Shown: in pieces, positions 45,501 to 54,122 of the stretch
Position numbering within the stretch: the first letter of the stretch is position 1
Layout of the letters: each line of letters starts with the position of its first letter
DNA from: Cylindrospermum sp. NIES-4074
GTDB taxonomy: Bacteria; Cyanobacteriota; Cyanobacteriia; Cyanobacteriales; Nostocaceae
DNA length: 64,000 nucleotides
NCBI GenBank assembly: GCA_003994795.1
Contig: AP018269.1
Span: 3,249,484 to 3,313,483 of the forward strand
Direction: 5' to 3'
Position numbers and translations under genes: made by a program
Notes under the pieces: generated by a model
Told to the model about the DNA's origin: nothing
Database searches by the model: none
The model's input: only the letters and a program-made list of their open reading frames with translations

Positions 45501-46752
45501 TATAACGCAGCGAAAACAGTTTGAAGCAGAACGTGCTCAAATATTGGCTCAGGAGCAGTCAGCCCGTCAGGACGCAGAGGCATCTAACCGAACCAAGGAT
45601 GAGTTTTTATCGATTCTCTCCCATGAACTCCGCAACCCGCTCCATGCCATGCTGGGATGGTCTCAGTTGCTCCGCAAGAAAAATCTTGATGCAGCTCAAA
45701 TCTCTCATGGACTTGACGTGCTTGAGCGCAGTGCTAGGGCACAAACTCAACTGATTGAGGATCTCTTGGAGATTTCGCGCATTACCAGCGGTAAGCTCAG
45801 TCTGAAAAATCGTCTAATTGATCTTGCCCCTGTGGTTGGGGCCGCCCTTGAGGTCGTCCATTTATCGGCAGAGGCTAAGAATATTCAGATTGAATCGCAA
45901 GTGCCATCTGGGATGGTAAAGGTACTGGGTGATGTAGATCGCTTGCAGCAGGTAATCTGGAATTTGCTTTCTAATGCTGTCAAATTTACCCCCGTTGGGG
46001 GACGTATTGAAGTCACACTGGAGCGTATTGATTCCCAAGCCCAAATTCGAGTTAGCGACACAGGTATTGGTATAGCTAATGACTTTCTCCCTCATGTCTT
46101 TGAACGTTTCCGCCAAGCTGACAGCACCAAAGTTCGTGCCCACAATGGGCTGGGGCTGGGGCTGTCGATTGTGCGTCATTTGGTCGAACTTCACGGGGGC
46201 ACGGTTCACGCAGAAAGTCCAGGTGAGGGGCTAGGGACAACGATGATCGTTAGGCTGCCCCTCTGCTCCACTATCGAGGAGCGATCGCAGCTCAGTGACT
46301 CAGATATGATGACTGTAGCCAGGGGTCTGGAAGCATCTGTTGATCATCTCCCGTCTCTGGAAGGTTTGCAGATACTCGTGGTAGATGACGAGGCAGATAT
46401 GCGGGAGTTATTGATGACAGCGCTTCAAGAGTATGGGGCTGAGGTGACAACGACCGCATCCGCCGATGAAGCATTCTCGGTACTCACGAGTCATCCTGGT
46501 ATGTATGATGTACTTTTATCCGACATCAGTATGCCAAAGCAAGATGGCTATTCTCTGATTCGCCGTGTGCGATCGCTTAGTCCGGAAGTTGGGGGACAAA
46601 TTCCCGCAGCAGCGCTGACGGGATATGCCCGTAATGAAGAACGCCTAGAAGCTCAATTGGCAGGTTTCCAAATGCACATCGCTAAACCCATCGAATTAGC
46701 TCAACTGGTCTTAATCGTGGCAAACCTAGCTGGCAGATATGTAAATAGTTGA
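42520..46752 (+). CDS. CheB-CheR-PAS-histidine kinase-receiver hybrid protein
   Basis: 1410 residues from the ATG at 42520. CheB methylesterase (about 30-215: catalytic Ser in AASAGG, His in IQHLDPSHKS, Asp in GSDGDGALGS). CheR (about 240-500: SAM motif WVPGCATGQEAYSIA near 340, ISCRNLLIYF). A PAS-like region, then a long coiled coil (about 670-765, heptads EELQSTNEELQTAKEEVQ), two PAS domains, HisKA with SHELRNPLHAMLG near 1030, HATPase_c and a C-terminal receiver with a phospho-acceptor Asp in LLSDISMPKQDGY near 1335. CheB and CheR without an intact chemotaxis receptor nearby suggests phosphorelay signalling. Soluble; no sensor membrane segments. Confidence 0.92.
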   Translation: MNSNQSAESSEFNSSAIGALTQQQQEKSNELFPIVGIAASAGGLAAFTELLENLRIDTGMAFVLIQHLDPSHKSLLTEILDRKTQMPVSEAHSGMPVEPNQVYVIPPNTKMTLAQGMLQLMPRDKIAGKYMPGDAFFTSLAAELGSKAISVVLSGSDGDGALGSEAIKAAGGITFAECETSAQFSSMPNTAVATGHVDFILPPQKIAEELAKIARHPSLARPILSQKVETVEPLLESEDTFSIIFALLHTATGVDFTHYKQTTFQRRIQRRMVLYKLERLEDYVRYLQSHPVEVQALYQDVLISVTSFFRDPEGYQALKEQVFPTIVKGKSSESPIRIWVPGCATGQEAYSIAICLMEFLDNVNPKPAIQIFATDINETGIEKARSGIYRDSEMAEVSPERQRRFFIQVESGYQVKKSIREVCIFARQNLISDPPFSNLDLISCRNLLIYFESVLQKKLMPIFHYSLKPTGFLMLGNSESAGEYSELFALLDRKHKIYSKKLATNHLNVDFVTRNYPLAKVNPDKQMSKEAWDIVDLQKDADQIVLNRYAPVGVLISDDMDIVQFRGDTSVYLRPAPGQPSFNLLKMARKGLLEELRTAIHQAKRQDVTVRKENLQIQGSEPPRKVNIEVIPVKTPSAATRYFLVLFEDVPLLAAQPSLVPENQEQADTAPEILRLQQELSTTKQELAVTQEYLESIILERETTTQDLKVANEEILSSNEELQSTNEELQTAKEEVQATNEELKTTNEELHSRNLELHQVNNDLLNLLNSVNIPILILANDLRIRRFTPTAQRLLNLIPTDVGRLFSDIRSNINLPNLESLLLEVIDTFNVKELEVQDQGGHWYNLRIRPYRTTENQINGVVMVLVDIDALKRSAQQLEQARNYAEAIVETVPEPLIVLDSGLRVVTANQAFYQTFQVSSAETEQHLIFELGNSQWNNPQLIKLLEEIFLHNTQLQDFELEQVFEKIGYKAMLLNGCKIPQEGNDQIILLAIQDITQRKQFEAERAQILAQEQSARQDAEASNRTKDEFLSILSHELRNPLHAMLGWSQLLRKKNLDAAQISHGLDVLERSARAQTQLIEDLLEISRITSGKLSLKNRLIDLAPVVGAALEVVHLSAEAKNIQIESQVPSGMVKVLGDVDRLQQVIWNLLSNAVKFTPVGGRIEVTLERIDSQAQIRVSDTGIGIANDFLPHVFERFRQADSTKVRAHNGLGLGLSIVRHLVELHGGTVHAESPGEGLGTTMIVRLPLCSTIEERSQLSDSDMMTVARGLEASVDHLPSLEGLQILVVDDEADMRELLMTALQEYGAEVTTTASADEAFSVLTSHPGMYDVLLSDISMPKQDGYSLIRRVRSLSPEVGGQIPAAALTGYARNEERLEAQLAGFQMHIAKPIELAQLVLIVANLAGRYVNS

Positions 46753-46910
46753 ATGAAATATAGGAATCCGGTTTGATTCCTGTTCGCGAAGCGTGGCGTA
46801 GCCATAATTATTTGTGTGGGCAGGCAAGAGGATTTTAGAAGATTATGGTGTACCGAGTTTTATTCAAAAATCCAAGAGGAGTCCTATATACAAAAAATAG
46901 TTAAGTCAAT

Positions 46911-46938
46911 GTAGAGACGTTTCATAAAACGTCTCTAC
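46911..46938. repeat. Dispersed GTAGAGACGTTT palindrome, copy 4
   Basis: GTAGAGACGTTT and AAACGTCTCTAC around CATA, between the kinase gene and the convergent gene at 46965. It may serve both as a terminator. Confidence 0.8.
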
Positions 46939-46964
46939 TATTTATCTGAAAATTGCTGTTTAAA

Positions 46965-47372
46965 CTAAATTACTCCCGTTCCCTTACCCCTTCTGTCACC
47001 AGTTTCCGTCAAATCACCTTGGTGATCCTCATTCACTTCTTGCAGTTCTTCCATTCGTTCTGCGGTATCTTCAGCTATTGCTTCCCTTGCATCACCTGGC
47101 TCTTCATAATACATTTCTGGTTCAACTGCGTAGTTATTCAACAAACCTTCTTTATCAACAGTATAGCCATCAGTGGTGCGTATACTCTCAACATCAGTTT
47201 GGTCATCAGTTGGTGCATTTGAAACCTTTTCTTCTGTAGGCAGCTGTTTATAATTCGCTCCTTCTCTTTGTTTCCGCGCCGCAGTTTCAGCAGGAATAAT
47301 GCCTCTATCGTATGTATCTATTTCAGCTCGTTCAGATGAATCTATTGTTTTATTAACTGCTTCATTAGCCAT
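46965..47372 (-). CDS. Hydrophilic acidic hypothetical protein
   Basis: 135 residues, strongly charged and low in hydrophobics (ERAEIDTYDRGIIPAETAAR, EDTAERMEELQEVNEDHQGD), probably disordered. No domain recognised. It carries a short GRRGKG-like tail (ETGDRRGKGTGVI). AGGAGG lies nine bases before the ATG. Similar acidic proteins are frequent next to stress genes in Nostocales, and this one starts a cluster of such genes on the minus strand. Confidence 0.7.
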   Translation of the reverse strand: MANEAVNKTIDSSERAEIDTYDRGIIPAETAARKQREGANYKQLPTEEKVSNAPTDDQTDVESIRTTDGYTVDKEGLLNNYAVEPEMYYEEPGDAREAIAEDTAERMEELQEVNEDHQGDLTETGDRRGKGTGVI

Positions 47373-47584
47373 TAATTATGTCCTCCTTAAAAAGTCTCTA
47401 AAATAACTCTGACAACTAGATTAAACTATTAAAAATCATAAAAATACTATCTATAGAAGTGAATTAAACTAAAGCCCAAAATAAGATTTTCCGCCTGTAG
47501 ACATATTTTAAAATCACCTGAATTAAACTTAATTGTAGAAAAATACTCTTTATATCATGACCGGTTAAATACTAATAATTAAAT

Positions 47585-47839
47585 GTAGGTTGGGGAGCCA
47601 GTGCGTTGGGGAGACAGCGCCGTGGTGAGGCAGCGCGGTCTTGGGGGTTTCCCCCATGAGCGACTGCCGAAAGGGTTTCCCGACTTGTTCGCGTAGCGTC
47701 TCGTAGAGAGGCGACTGTCGTCGGCTCTGCCCACTTAAAGCAACTGGCGTTTGAGGGACGTTCGCGAACAGCGTGCCGGAGGCATAACCCAACACAACCT
47801 GTCTAAATGTTGGGCTTCACTTCGTTCAACCCAACCTAC
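47585..47839. repeat. MITE-like composite element, about 255 bp
   Basis: Ends GTAGGTTGGG and CCCAACCTAC are perfect inverted repeats. Inside are several Nostoc-type blocks, including GCCAGTGCGTTGGG and AAGCAACTGGCG shared with 9537-9577, and TTCGCGTAGCGTCTCGTAGAG shared in part with 57670-57690. The surrounding 700-bp spacer (47373-48071) contains no gene I can support. Confidence 0.7.
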
Positions 47840-48030
47840 TAATAAAAGTTTTATGCTAACTAATTATCCGGACTTGATATTAATTATGATTAAAGGGATT
47901 TTATGTAAATAAACCACGCTGTAATTCCCCAAAAATGCCTGTGTTTGTCTGTGGTTTAATTTTCCTGTAGTTGACTTTTATATAATATTCATTAAATCAA
48001 ATTCAAATCAGTAATAAAGCCGAAAATATA

Positions 48031-48049
48031 AGGTGGGTAATCCCCACCT
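48031..48049 (-). terminator. Hairpin after the CAAD gene
   Basis: AGGTGGG and CCCACCT arms with a TAATC loop, 23 bp beyond the stop of the minus-strand CAAD gene, followed on that strand by TTATATTTT. A plausible weak terminator. Confidence 0.5.
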
Positions 48050-48071
48050 CATATTAAATTAGCTAATAAAT

Positions 48072-48527
48072 CTAATTTAATGATTCTGAAACTTCGCTAC
48101 CCAAAGTTTGTGCTTGAAACAAACGAATTTTATCAGCTAATTCTTGCCGGGTGCTAGCCTTAATAAGATAGCGAAAACTAAACCAAGTGACGTAACCAAG
48201 ACCAATCAATTCAAAAGTCGGTGCTAGCAATGGAATACCGTTAATAGCATCCAATAAAGCTAGCAATATCTTGACTGTCACAACTGCCAACAAAATTAAA
48301 CCAACAGTCAACAAAGGCTGCCGATATTTCCTCAAAAGGCTGCTTAAATATTCAGGCAGATTTGCTAAAAAGTCAGAAGTTTGTCTACCAATTCGCTGCC
48401 ATTGGGATTCAGTTTCGCTAGCGGGTGGTAGCTTTGGCAAGCTGGAAGTATTTGCACCCTCAAGGGCTAGGAGACCTTGAGGGGATATCGAATTATCTGA
48501 TTTTGGTTGCTGTTGTTCGGTTTCCAT
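48072..48527 (-). CDS. CAAD domain-containing (CURT1-like) membrane protein
   Basis: 151 residues. A hydrophilic N-terminal 50, an amphipathic helix (IGRQTSDFLANLPEYLSSLL), then two membrane helices (PLLTVGLILLAVVTVKILLALLDA and LLAPTFELIGLGYVTWFSFRYLI), then KASTRQELADKIRLF. This is the CAAD domain, known both as an appendage of cyanobacterial aminoacyl-tRNA synthetases and, alone, as the thylakoid-curvature family CURT1. It is probably thylakoid-located. Confidence 0.88.
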   Translation of the reverse strand: METEQQQPKSDNSISPQGLLALEGANTSSLPKLPPASETESQWQRIGRQTSDFLANLPEYLSSLLRKYRQPLLTVGLILLAVVTVKILLALLDAINGIPLLAPTFELIGLGYVTWFSFRYLIKASTRQELADKIRLFQAQTLGSEVSESLN

Positions 48528-48728
48528 AATTTTTTAGTAGGCAATCACAACAGTTTGGATGAGAGGATGTTTCTAAAGTATCAAGTTGCATCAAGATCCC
48601 GCTAAATTCACGTCAGTTTGCACAACTCTAGAAGAGCAAGCAACTGGCGTGAGCTAGAGGGGATCTTTAGATTTTTGATCCGTCAGCAACGACTTTTAAA
48701 ACATCCTGTTAGCGGCTCCGGGAATTTG

Positions 48729-49184
48729 TTATCGTTGCGGAGTGGCAATAGCTACTTTTGTAACCACTACTCTGACGCCGTTAATCTCTTTTGCCAAAGG
48801 TTCTATTTTAGCTAATTGATCCTGATTGTTCACGGTTCCTGCTATTGTGACAGTACCATCATCTGTGGCATTAACTGTGAGTTGACCATTGGGAATATTA
48901 GCTTCTAATTTAGAGCGAACCTCACTGGCCAGGTCAGCTGCGCTTCTAGTTGCGCCGTTACCAGTAGCAATTTTTCGCTCTTCACGGGCGCGAATATCAG
49001 CGTTAAGTTGCCTTCTGCGGGTATCGCTTTGAGCGTCTTCTTTAGCAGCTTGGGTTGTTTCTGCACTTGGTGCTTGTGGATTTTCATCAGGAGCAGGTGC
49101 AGTTACAGTCGTTTTAGCTGTATCTTGACAAGCGACTGCACCCAAAAGTAGAAAAGAAATTAGGAAGGGCGTTAGCTTTTTCAT
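48729..49184 (-). CDS. BON domain-containing lipoprotein
   Basis: 151 residues. A lipoprotein signal (LTPFLISFLLLGAVAC with a lipobox ending in Cys) precedes a Thr/Ala/Pro/Gln-rich linker and a BON domain (RSKLEANIPNGQLTVNATDDGTVTIAGTVNNQDQLAKIEPLAK). BON domains bind membranes or small ligands and often mark osmotic-stress proteins. Minus strand, 84 bp after the GSP17M protein gene. Confidence 0.86.
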   Translation of the reverse strand: MKKLTPFLISFLLLGAVACQDTAKTTVTAPAPDENPQAPSAETTQAAKEDAQSDTRRRQLNADIRAREERKIATGNGATRSAADLASEVRSKLEANIPNGQLTVNATDDGTVTIAGTVNNQDQLAKIEPLAKEINGVRVVVTKVAIATPQR

Positions 49185-49267
49185 TTGTTTATTTCTTGAT
49201 ATAAATCTGCAAATGGTGGATTATTTCTGGGAGCCAGATGATAAAAATCCGGCCCCCAAAAATTGTC

Positions 49268-50848
49268 TTAGATTCTTTCATCCCGGCGATCAATAATGAC
49301 CACAGGAGATTCTTCTGGATAATTAGTGTGAACGCTTTCAGCAACTGGTGTTTCGTGGTGCTGAACTCGGTCAAAACCTGGGCGATGTTCGCCTACATCA
49401 TGGGCATCATAAATGGCAAATTCTTCAATTCCTCGACGTTTGAGAATTGTTTCGGCGTGATGAATTTGTGTTTCAGTACCATCGACAATTATTAAGTAAT
49501 CACCTCTTTGGAAGCGATCGCCATAAATTCGCACCCGATCTTCGGGAATTCCTAAGCCAACAAGTCCGCCAGTAATACTTCCAGCCGCTGCACCTATAGC
49601 ACCACCTGTCACCGCTGTTGCTAAAGCCGTCGCTGCTGCACCCCCAGCAATTACAGGCCCGACGCCAGGAATTGCTAATGTACCTAAACCAACTAACAAG
49701 CCGCCTAAAGTCCCTAAAGCGCCGCCTGTAGCTGCTCCGGCTTTTGCCCCCTCGTCTGCTTTATTGCCTGCACCGCCATTCCCGTGGACACCAGTGCCAC
49801 TTCCATCTTTAGCAATCAGAGAGACTTGATTGAGGGGGAAGCCAGCATCTCGCAATTCTGCTAAGGCTGCTTCTGCGTCTCGGCGGTGAGAGAAGACACC
49901 GATTGCTCGTTTAGTAGTTTGTAAAGGTGCATGGCGATCGCAAATTTGCCATTGTTGAATACCATGCTGGCTGAGAATAACAGCAGCGCGTTGGATTTCT
50001 GCATCTGTACCGTTAACAATGATGACGTAATCCCCTTGATGGATGCGCTCATTGTAGAAGCGAGTGCGGTCATCTGGGAGTCTTAAGCGATTTTGATCAA
50101 AGCGATCGCTCACATGAACACCTGCAAAGTCTTCCCTTCTGATACCTTCCTTGTGAATAAAAGAAATTTGGCTTAAGGGAAAGCCTGCTTTTCGCAAGTC
50201 ATTAATTGCCGCTTCCGCATCTTGCCGATGAGAAAAGTAGCCTATGGCGTGTTTGCTGGCAGCAATATTTTCATGAGTCACATTGGTAGGTGCTTGTGTG
50301 CCATCTGGATGGTCATAAACCCCATACTCTTCAATACCCCGCCGCTGAAGAATAGTTTGCGCTCTAGCAATTTCCTCATCTGTGCCGTCAATTATGACTA
50401 AATACTCCCCTCGCTGCACTCGTTCGTTATAAACTCTGGCTCGTTCTTCGGGGATTCCTAAACCAATCAAAGCACCAATTAAACTACCAGCAGCAGCACC
50501 AATCCCAGCACCAGCTAGGGTTGTAGCTAAGGTAGTGGCTGTAGCTCCAGCAAGCATGATTGGCCCAACTCCCGGAATTGCTAAAGTGCCAAGACCAATT
50601 AATAAGCCAGTCAAACCACCTAATGCACCCCCAGAAATTGCCCCGACTTTTGCACCTTCATCAGCTTTATCTCCAACCTTCTCTCGTACTGGAGTACCAG
50701 CAATATCGTCTTTGTGGTCAGCATCCCGCGCAATCACAGAAACTCTATCCATTGGGAAGCCAGAATCTCTCAATTCATGCAGCGCGTGTTCAGCATCCCG
50801 GCGATTAGGAAACACTCCTACAGCACGTCTACGTATAGCTATAACCAT
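49268..50848 (-). CDS. General-stress-protein-17M-like protein with three repeats and glycine-zipper segments
   Basis: 526 residues. Three homologous modules begin RRAVGVFPNRRDAEHALHEL, KHAIGYFSHRQDAEAAINDL and KRAIGVFSHRRDAEAALAEL, each with GFPxxxVSxIAxD, the GSP17M/YflT signature. Modules 1 and 3 are followed by long glycine-zipper stretches (GALGGLTGLLIGLGTLAIPG and GALGTLGGLLVGLGTLAIPG) and each module ends RGxYxVIxxGTxxE. The zippers may insert in or associate with membranes. Duplication of an ancestral module is clear; module 2 has lost its zipper. Likely stress-induced. Confidence 0.87.
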   Translation of the reverse strand: MVIAIRRRAVGVFPNRRDAEHALHELRDSGFPMDRVSVIARDADHKDDIAGTPVREKVGDKADEGAKVGAISGGALGGLTGLLIGLGTLAIPGVGPIMLAGATATTLATTLAGAGIGAAAGSLIGALIGLGIPEERARVYNERVQRGEYLVIIDGTDEEIARAQTILQRRGIEEYGVYDHPDGTQAPTNVTHENIAASKHAIGYFSHRQDAEAAINDLRKAGFPLSQISFIHKEGIRREDFAGVHVSDRFDQNRLRLPDDRTRFYNERIHQGDYVIIVNGTDAEIQRAAVILSQHGIQQWQICDRHAPLQTTKRAIGVFSHRRDAEAALAELRDAGFPLNQVSLIAKDGSGTGVHGNGGAGNKADEGAKAGAATGGALGTLGGLLVGLGTLAIPGVGPVIAGGAAATALATAVTGGAIGAAAGSITGGLVGLGIPEDRVRIYGDRFQRGDYLIIVDGTETQIHHAETILKRRGIEEFAIYDAHDVGEHRPGFDRVQHHETPVAESVHTNYPEESPVVIIDRRDERI

Positions 50849-51178
50849 TTATTCCTCCAAAATATTCGACATTTATCTGCAAATTTATTCATGCCAATAC
50901 CTCTATTACTACTTTTTTTTAGCTATTTTTCATCAATCTGCCGGAATAAGTATTAGGTCTATCAATAGGTATAGGTTTTTTTGTTTAGCTGTATAATTTT
51001 TCAGGAAATAACAATAAAAAATAATCACCTGGAGAAAATTTGGCTTGATTAATATTTTAATAATTATGTTTTTAGAACAGGGTAAATTAACTTCTATGGA
51101 TAATACCCAAAAGTTGCCACTAAATATAATTAATATCTGGTTCTTCAATTTCCTGTTGAACTGCTATCTAAGGAGCAG
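50849..51178. other. AT-rich spacer before the second MITE
   Basis: 330 bp. It should contain the promoter of the 526-residue stress protein. I see no gene; frames on either strand are spurious or run into the MITE. Confidence 0.4.
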
Positions 51179-51424
51179 CGTAAGCATTCAGCCGTCAGCT
51201 ATCAGCTATCTTCAGGAATTTATGAGCATTCTGACAGATGGATTACTAATCGCTTTTAGTGTAGGTCTCCTTTCTCCAACTCAAAACCCTTAAACTTCAG
51301 TCTAAAAAACGGTTTTAGACTTTCCTGCGGAACGCTACGCGTTGGCGTGAGCCTGCGCTTTGCGCTTACGGCGTGAGCGAGCGTCGAACGCTGACTGCTG
51401 ACCGCTGATAGCTGAATGCTTACG
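51179..51424. repeat. 246-bp MITE, copy 2 (inverted)
   Basis: Inverted copy of 30081-30348: the same CGTAAGCATTCAGC/GCTGAATGCTTACG ends, the same AAAGCGCAGGC/GCCTGCGCTTT and GTTTTAGACTTTCCTGCGGAACGC core blocks, about 20 bp shorter internally. No coding capacity of its own. Confidence 0.88.
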
Positions 51425-51741
51425 GAGCAGCAAAGATAAGCTTTATATGATACTGTTAATAAATGTGATCAAAGACTTAAAGTACAAAGAGTAGCAATCT
51501 TGATGTCGTAAATTTACTTAAACAGGATTAAGTAACTTAACTAGAATATCCCTGAGAGAAAAATAGCAGTAGATCATTAACTAATAACTCAAACTTTATC
51601 TGTGACTGAGATCACAAAAATAATAGCTTTAAATCACTGTTGATTAATTCATCTGTCACTTGGTATTGAGGCGAATAAATTACACTAAAGTAAGAGATAT
51701 ATTTTTAGTTATAGATTGGTGTTGGTGAGGGAGTTAATATT
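51425..51741. other. Spacer upstream of the small secreted peptide gene
   Basis: About 315 bp, AT-rich, no repeat or gene found. GGGAG lies about eight bases before the ATG at 51742. Confidence 0.4.
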
Positions 51742-51888
51742 ATGTGGGAAAAATTATTTTTAGCAGGAGTGTTAACATTTAGCTTCAACTTATTTGCACA
51801 AATAAGTTTATCTTCTCCCAGCCAGAGAACAGAAGCAATGTCTTTGCAGAACCAGGAAATTCTGGCTCTCACTCAACTCCACAAGTGA
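51742..51888 (+). CDS. 48-residue putative secreted peptide
   Basis: A short frame with a ribosome binding site (GTGAGGGAG) and an N-terminal signal-like helix (KLFLAGVLTFSFNLFAQISL), then a hydrophilic tail with QNQEILALTQLHK. Family not recognised. It lies 96 bp before the pentapeptide gene on the same strand, so it may share its transcript. Too short for a firm call. Confidence 0.5.
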   Translation: MWEKLFLAGVLTFSFNLFAQISLSSPSQRTEAMSLQNQEILALTQLHK

Positions 51889-51984
51889 TCAAGGACATTA
51901 CGGTAGGCAAATGGTTAGGATTGCTCGTATCATCTGTGGTATAAATCTGCTTTAGCTATGGTTGACTCTTGAGTAAGACCCAGT

Positions 51985-52755
51985 ATGAAAAGCCAAATTC
52001 TAGCCACAGCCACGTTTTTAACCACTATCAGTCTCGCAACAACCGTCCAAGCAGCAAATTCTGAACACATCAGACAGTTATTGGCAACCAAAAAATGTCA
52101 AAACTGTGACTTAGGTGCTGCTGGTTTGGTGATGGCTGACTTATCAGGAGCCGATTTAAGCGGTGCCAATCTCACAGGTGCTAACCTCAGCCGTGCAAAT
52201 TTGAGTGGGGCTGATTTGCGGGGTGCAAACTTGAGCGGTGCTAGTTTATTTGGTGTTAACCTCACTGAAGCTAAACTCAGCGGGGCCAACTTGGCTGGTG
52301 CTGATTTGAGAAATACCTATTTAACCAACGTTCAATTGACTGGTGCTAACCTCAACGGTGCTAACTTCCAAGGTGCAATTGGCATACCCCTGCAAATTGC
52401 TACAGCAGCGGAATTTTATGGCTGGGGTGTAGCAGAAGGACAAAAAGGCAACCTCCAACCAGCGATTGATTATTTCAGTCAAGCGATCGCCATGAAACCC
52501 GATTATGCAGAGGCATATTTGGCTCGTGGTATTGCCCGCTACCAAAGCTTAGATCGAAAAAGCGCCTTACAAGATGCTCAAATCGCCGAAAAACTGTTTA
52601 CAACTGCCAAAAATGCCCCAGGAATGCAAACAGCCCAAGCTTTCGTGAAAGAACTGCAAACACCATACTCAGAAAAAATCAGTACTGGTAAACCCAGTTT
52701 CTTCGATTTTGTAGGTAGTATTGGCTCAGTCTTGCTCCAGTTTTTACCTTTCTAA
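51985..52755 (+). CDS. Pentapeptide-repeat protein with C-terminal TPR-like region
   Basis: 256 residues. A signal peptide ([20 protein letters not shown]) precedes a CxxC-like pair ([13 protein letters not shown]) and about 15 pentapeptide units of A(D/N)LSG type to residue 125, a right-handed quadrilateral helix. Residues 130-225 resemble one or two TPRs ([20 protein letters not shown]). Secreted or periplasmic. Function unknown; pentapeptide-TPR fusions are common in cyanobacteria. Convergent to the kinase gene ending at 52764. Confidence 0.88.
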   Translation: MKSQILATATFLTTISLATTVQAANSEHIRQLLATKKCQNCDLGAAGLVMADLSGADLSGANLTGANLSRANLSGADLRGANLSGASLFGVNLTEAKLSGANLAGADLRNTYLTNVQLTGANLNGANFQGAIGIPLQIATAAEFYGWGVAEGQKGNLQPAIDYFSQAIAMKPDYAEAYLARGIARYQSLDRKSALQDAQIAEKLFTTAKNAPGMQTAQAFVKELQTPYSEKISTGKPSFFDFVGSIGSVLLQFLPF

Positions 52756-52763
52756 TGCAGAAG

Positions 52764-54122
52764 TCAGAATACAGGAGTCAGACGGACATGGAAGGGCAAC
52801 TTAATAGTAAAAGTGCTGCCTTGACCTAATTCACTTTCCACATCTAAGCTACCGTGGTGTGCCTGGACAATTGCTTGAGCGATCGCTAATCCTAATCCAG
52901 AACCACCAGTGCTACGGGAGCGATCGCTATTCACTCGATAAAAGCGATTAAATATCCGAGTAATTTCCGGTTGCGGAATCCCAATACCTGTATCCTGAAC
53001 CTGAATTATCGCATAATGGTTACAGCGGTCTAAGCAAACAGTGACTTTTCCGGTTTGTGGCGTGTATTGAATTGCATTGATAATTAAGTTAGAAAATAGG
53101 CGATAAAGCTGATCTTCATTACCGACAACATTCAAGGGAGTTGATACCCGAACGGAATGGGTTAAAGTTACACCTGCTGCGATCGCCAATGCCGCAAATT
53201 CCTCTATTAAATCGTTAACAATATCATTCAAGCAGCAAATGTCTCTTTGCACTTGCAGAGGTTGACGATCCAGACGAGTCAGCAATAATAAATCTGTAAC
53301 CAGGGTTGTGAGTCGCTGATTTTGACGCTGTAGAGTTTGCAGAATGTCCCGTTTCTCTATTTCATCTAGTTGAGGCATCAACAGCGCTGATTCTACCGTC
53401 GCTTGTGTTGCTGCTAACGGTGTCCGCAATTCGTGTGCGGCATCTGCTGTAAATTGTTGAATTTGTCTGTATGAGCGATAAATTGGTTGCATCGCTAACC
53501 CGGCTAACCACCAACTAGCAACACCAACCAGAACCAAAACGATTGGTAATCCCAATGCTAAAGTAAGTTTCATAGCCACAAGATAACTATTGAAATCTTG
53601 CAGACTTCGCCCTACTTGAATATACCCCCAATCACGATTTTTTTGGGTATGCATAACAAGAGAAATCTGGTGGTAAAGGTGTCCTTGACTGTCCTTGAGA
53701 GTTTGCCAAGGTTCTTTGTTAAACACCAGAGACAATCCCTCTGGATGAGTTCCTGCTATAGCAATCAAGCGCCCTGAATTATCGAAAAAGCGTACATAAT
53801 AATTACCTTGATTGATTGCGCTTAAAATATGACGTTTGGAACTTAACTGCTCTTGAATGCAGCTAGTACCAACTACACAAATATTAGGTAAAAGCTTCTG
53901 TATAACTGGTTCCAATTTACCGGGTTGCTGTAATTTTAGTTCTATACTGTCATGCAACGTTCCGGCCACAGATTCCAGTTCTCTGTCTAATGTTACCCAA
54001 TGAGCATGGGCGATCGCTTTGTAGATGCCAAATCCGCATAGACTTAAAATCAAAGCCATAATCAGGGCATACCACAGCGCTAAACGCAAGCGAGTCTGCT
54101 TAAACAGTATATTTTGATTCAT
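52764..54122 (-). CDS. Two-component sensor histidine kinase (RppB-like)
   Basis: 452 residues. A first membrane helix (LALWYALIMALILSLCGFGI), a periplasmic domain of about 140 residues, a second helix (LALGLPIVLVLVGVASWWLAG), a HAMP-like linker, HisKA AHELRTPLAATQATVESAL with the phospho-His, and HATPase_c with NAIQYTP, DTGIGIP and GGSGLGLAIAQ. The periplasmic domain has two cysteines (NICVVGTSC). It overlaps the upstream response regulator by four bp (ATGA). This pair resembles RppB/RppA of Synechocystis, which relates to redox or nickel response; the signal here is unknown. Confidence 0.92.
   Translation of the reverse strand: MNQNILFKQTRLRLALWYALIMALILSLCGFGIYKAIAHAHWVTLDRELESVAGTLHDSIELKLQQPGKLEPVIQKLLPNICVVGTSCIQEQLSSKRHILSAINQGNYYVRFFDNSGRLIAIAGTHPEGLSLVFNKEPWQTLKDSQGHLYHQISLVMHTQKNRDWGYIQVGRSLQDFNSYLVAMKLTLALGLPIVLVLVGVASWWLAGLAMQPIYRSYRQIQQFTADAAHELRTPLAATQATVESALLMPQLDEIEKRDILQTLQRQNQRLTTLVTDLLLLTRLDRQPLQVQRDICCLNDIVNDLIEEFAALAIAAGVTLTHSVRVSTPLNVVGNEDQLYRLFSNLIINAIQYTPQTGKVTVCLDRCNHYAIIQVQDTGIGIPQPEITRIFNRFYRVNSDRSRSTGGSGLGLAIAQAIVQAHHGSLDVESELGQGSTFTIKLPFHVRLTPVF

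Noticed and set aside
51045-51293. 82-residue plus-strand frame
   Set aside because: It runs into the MITE at 51179 and has no conserved domain.
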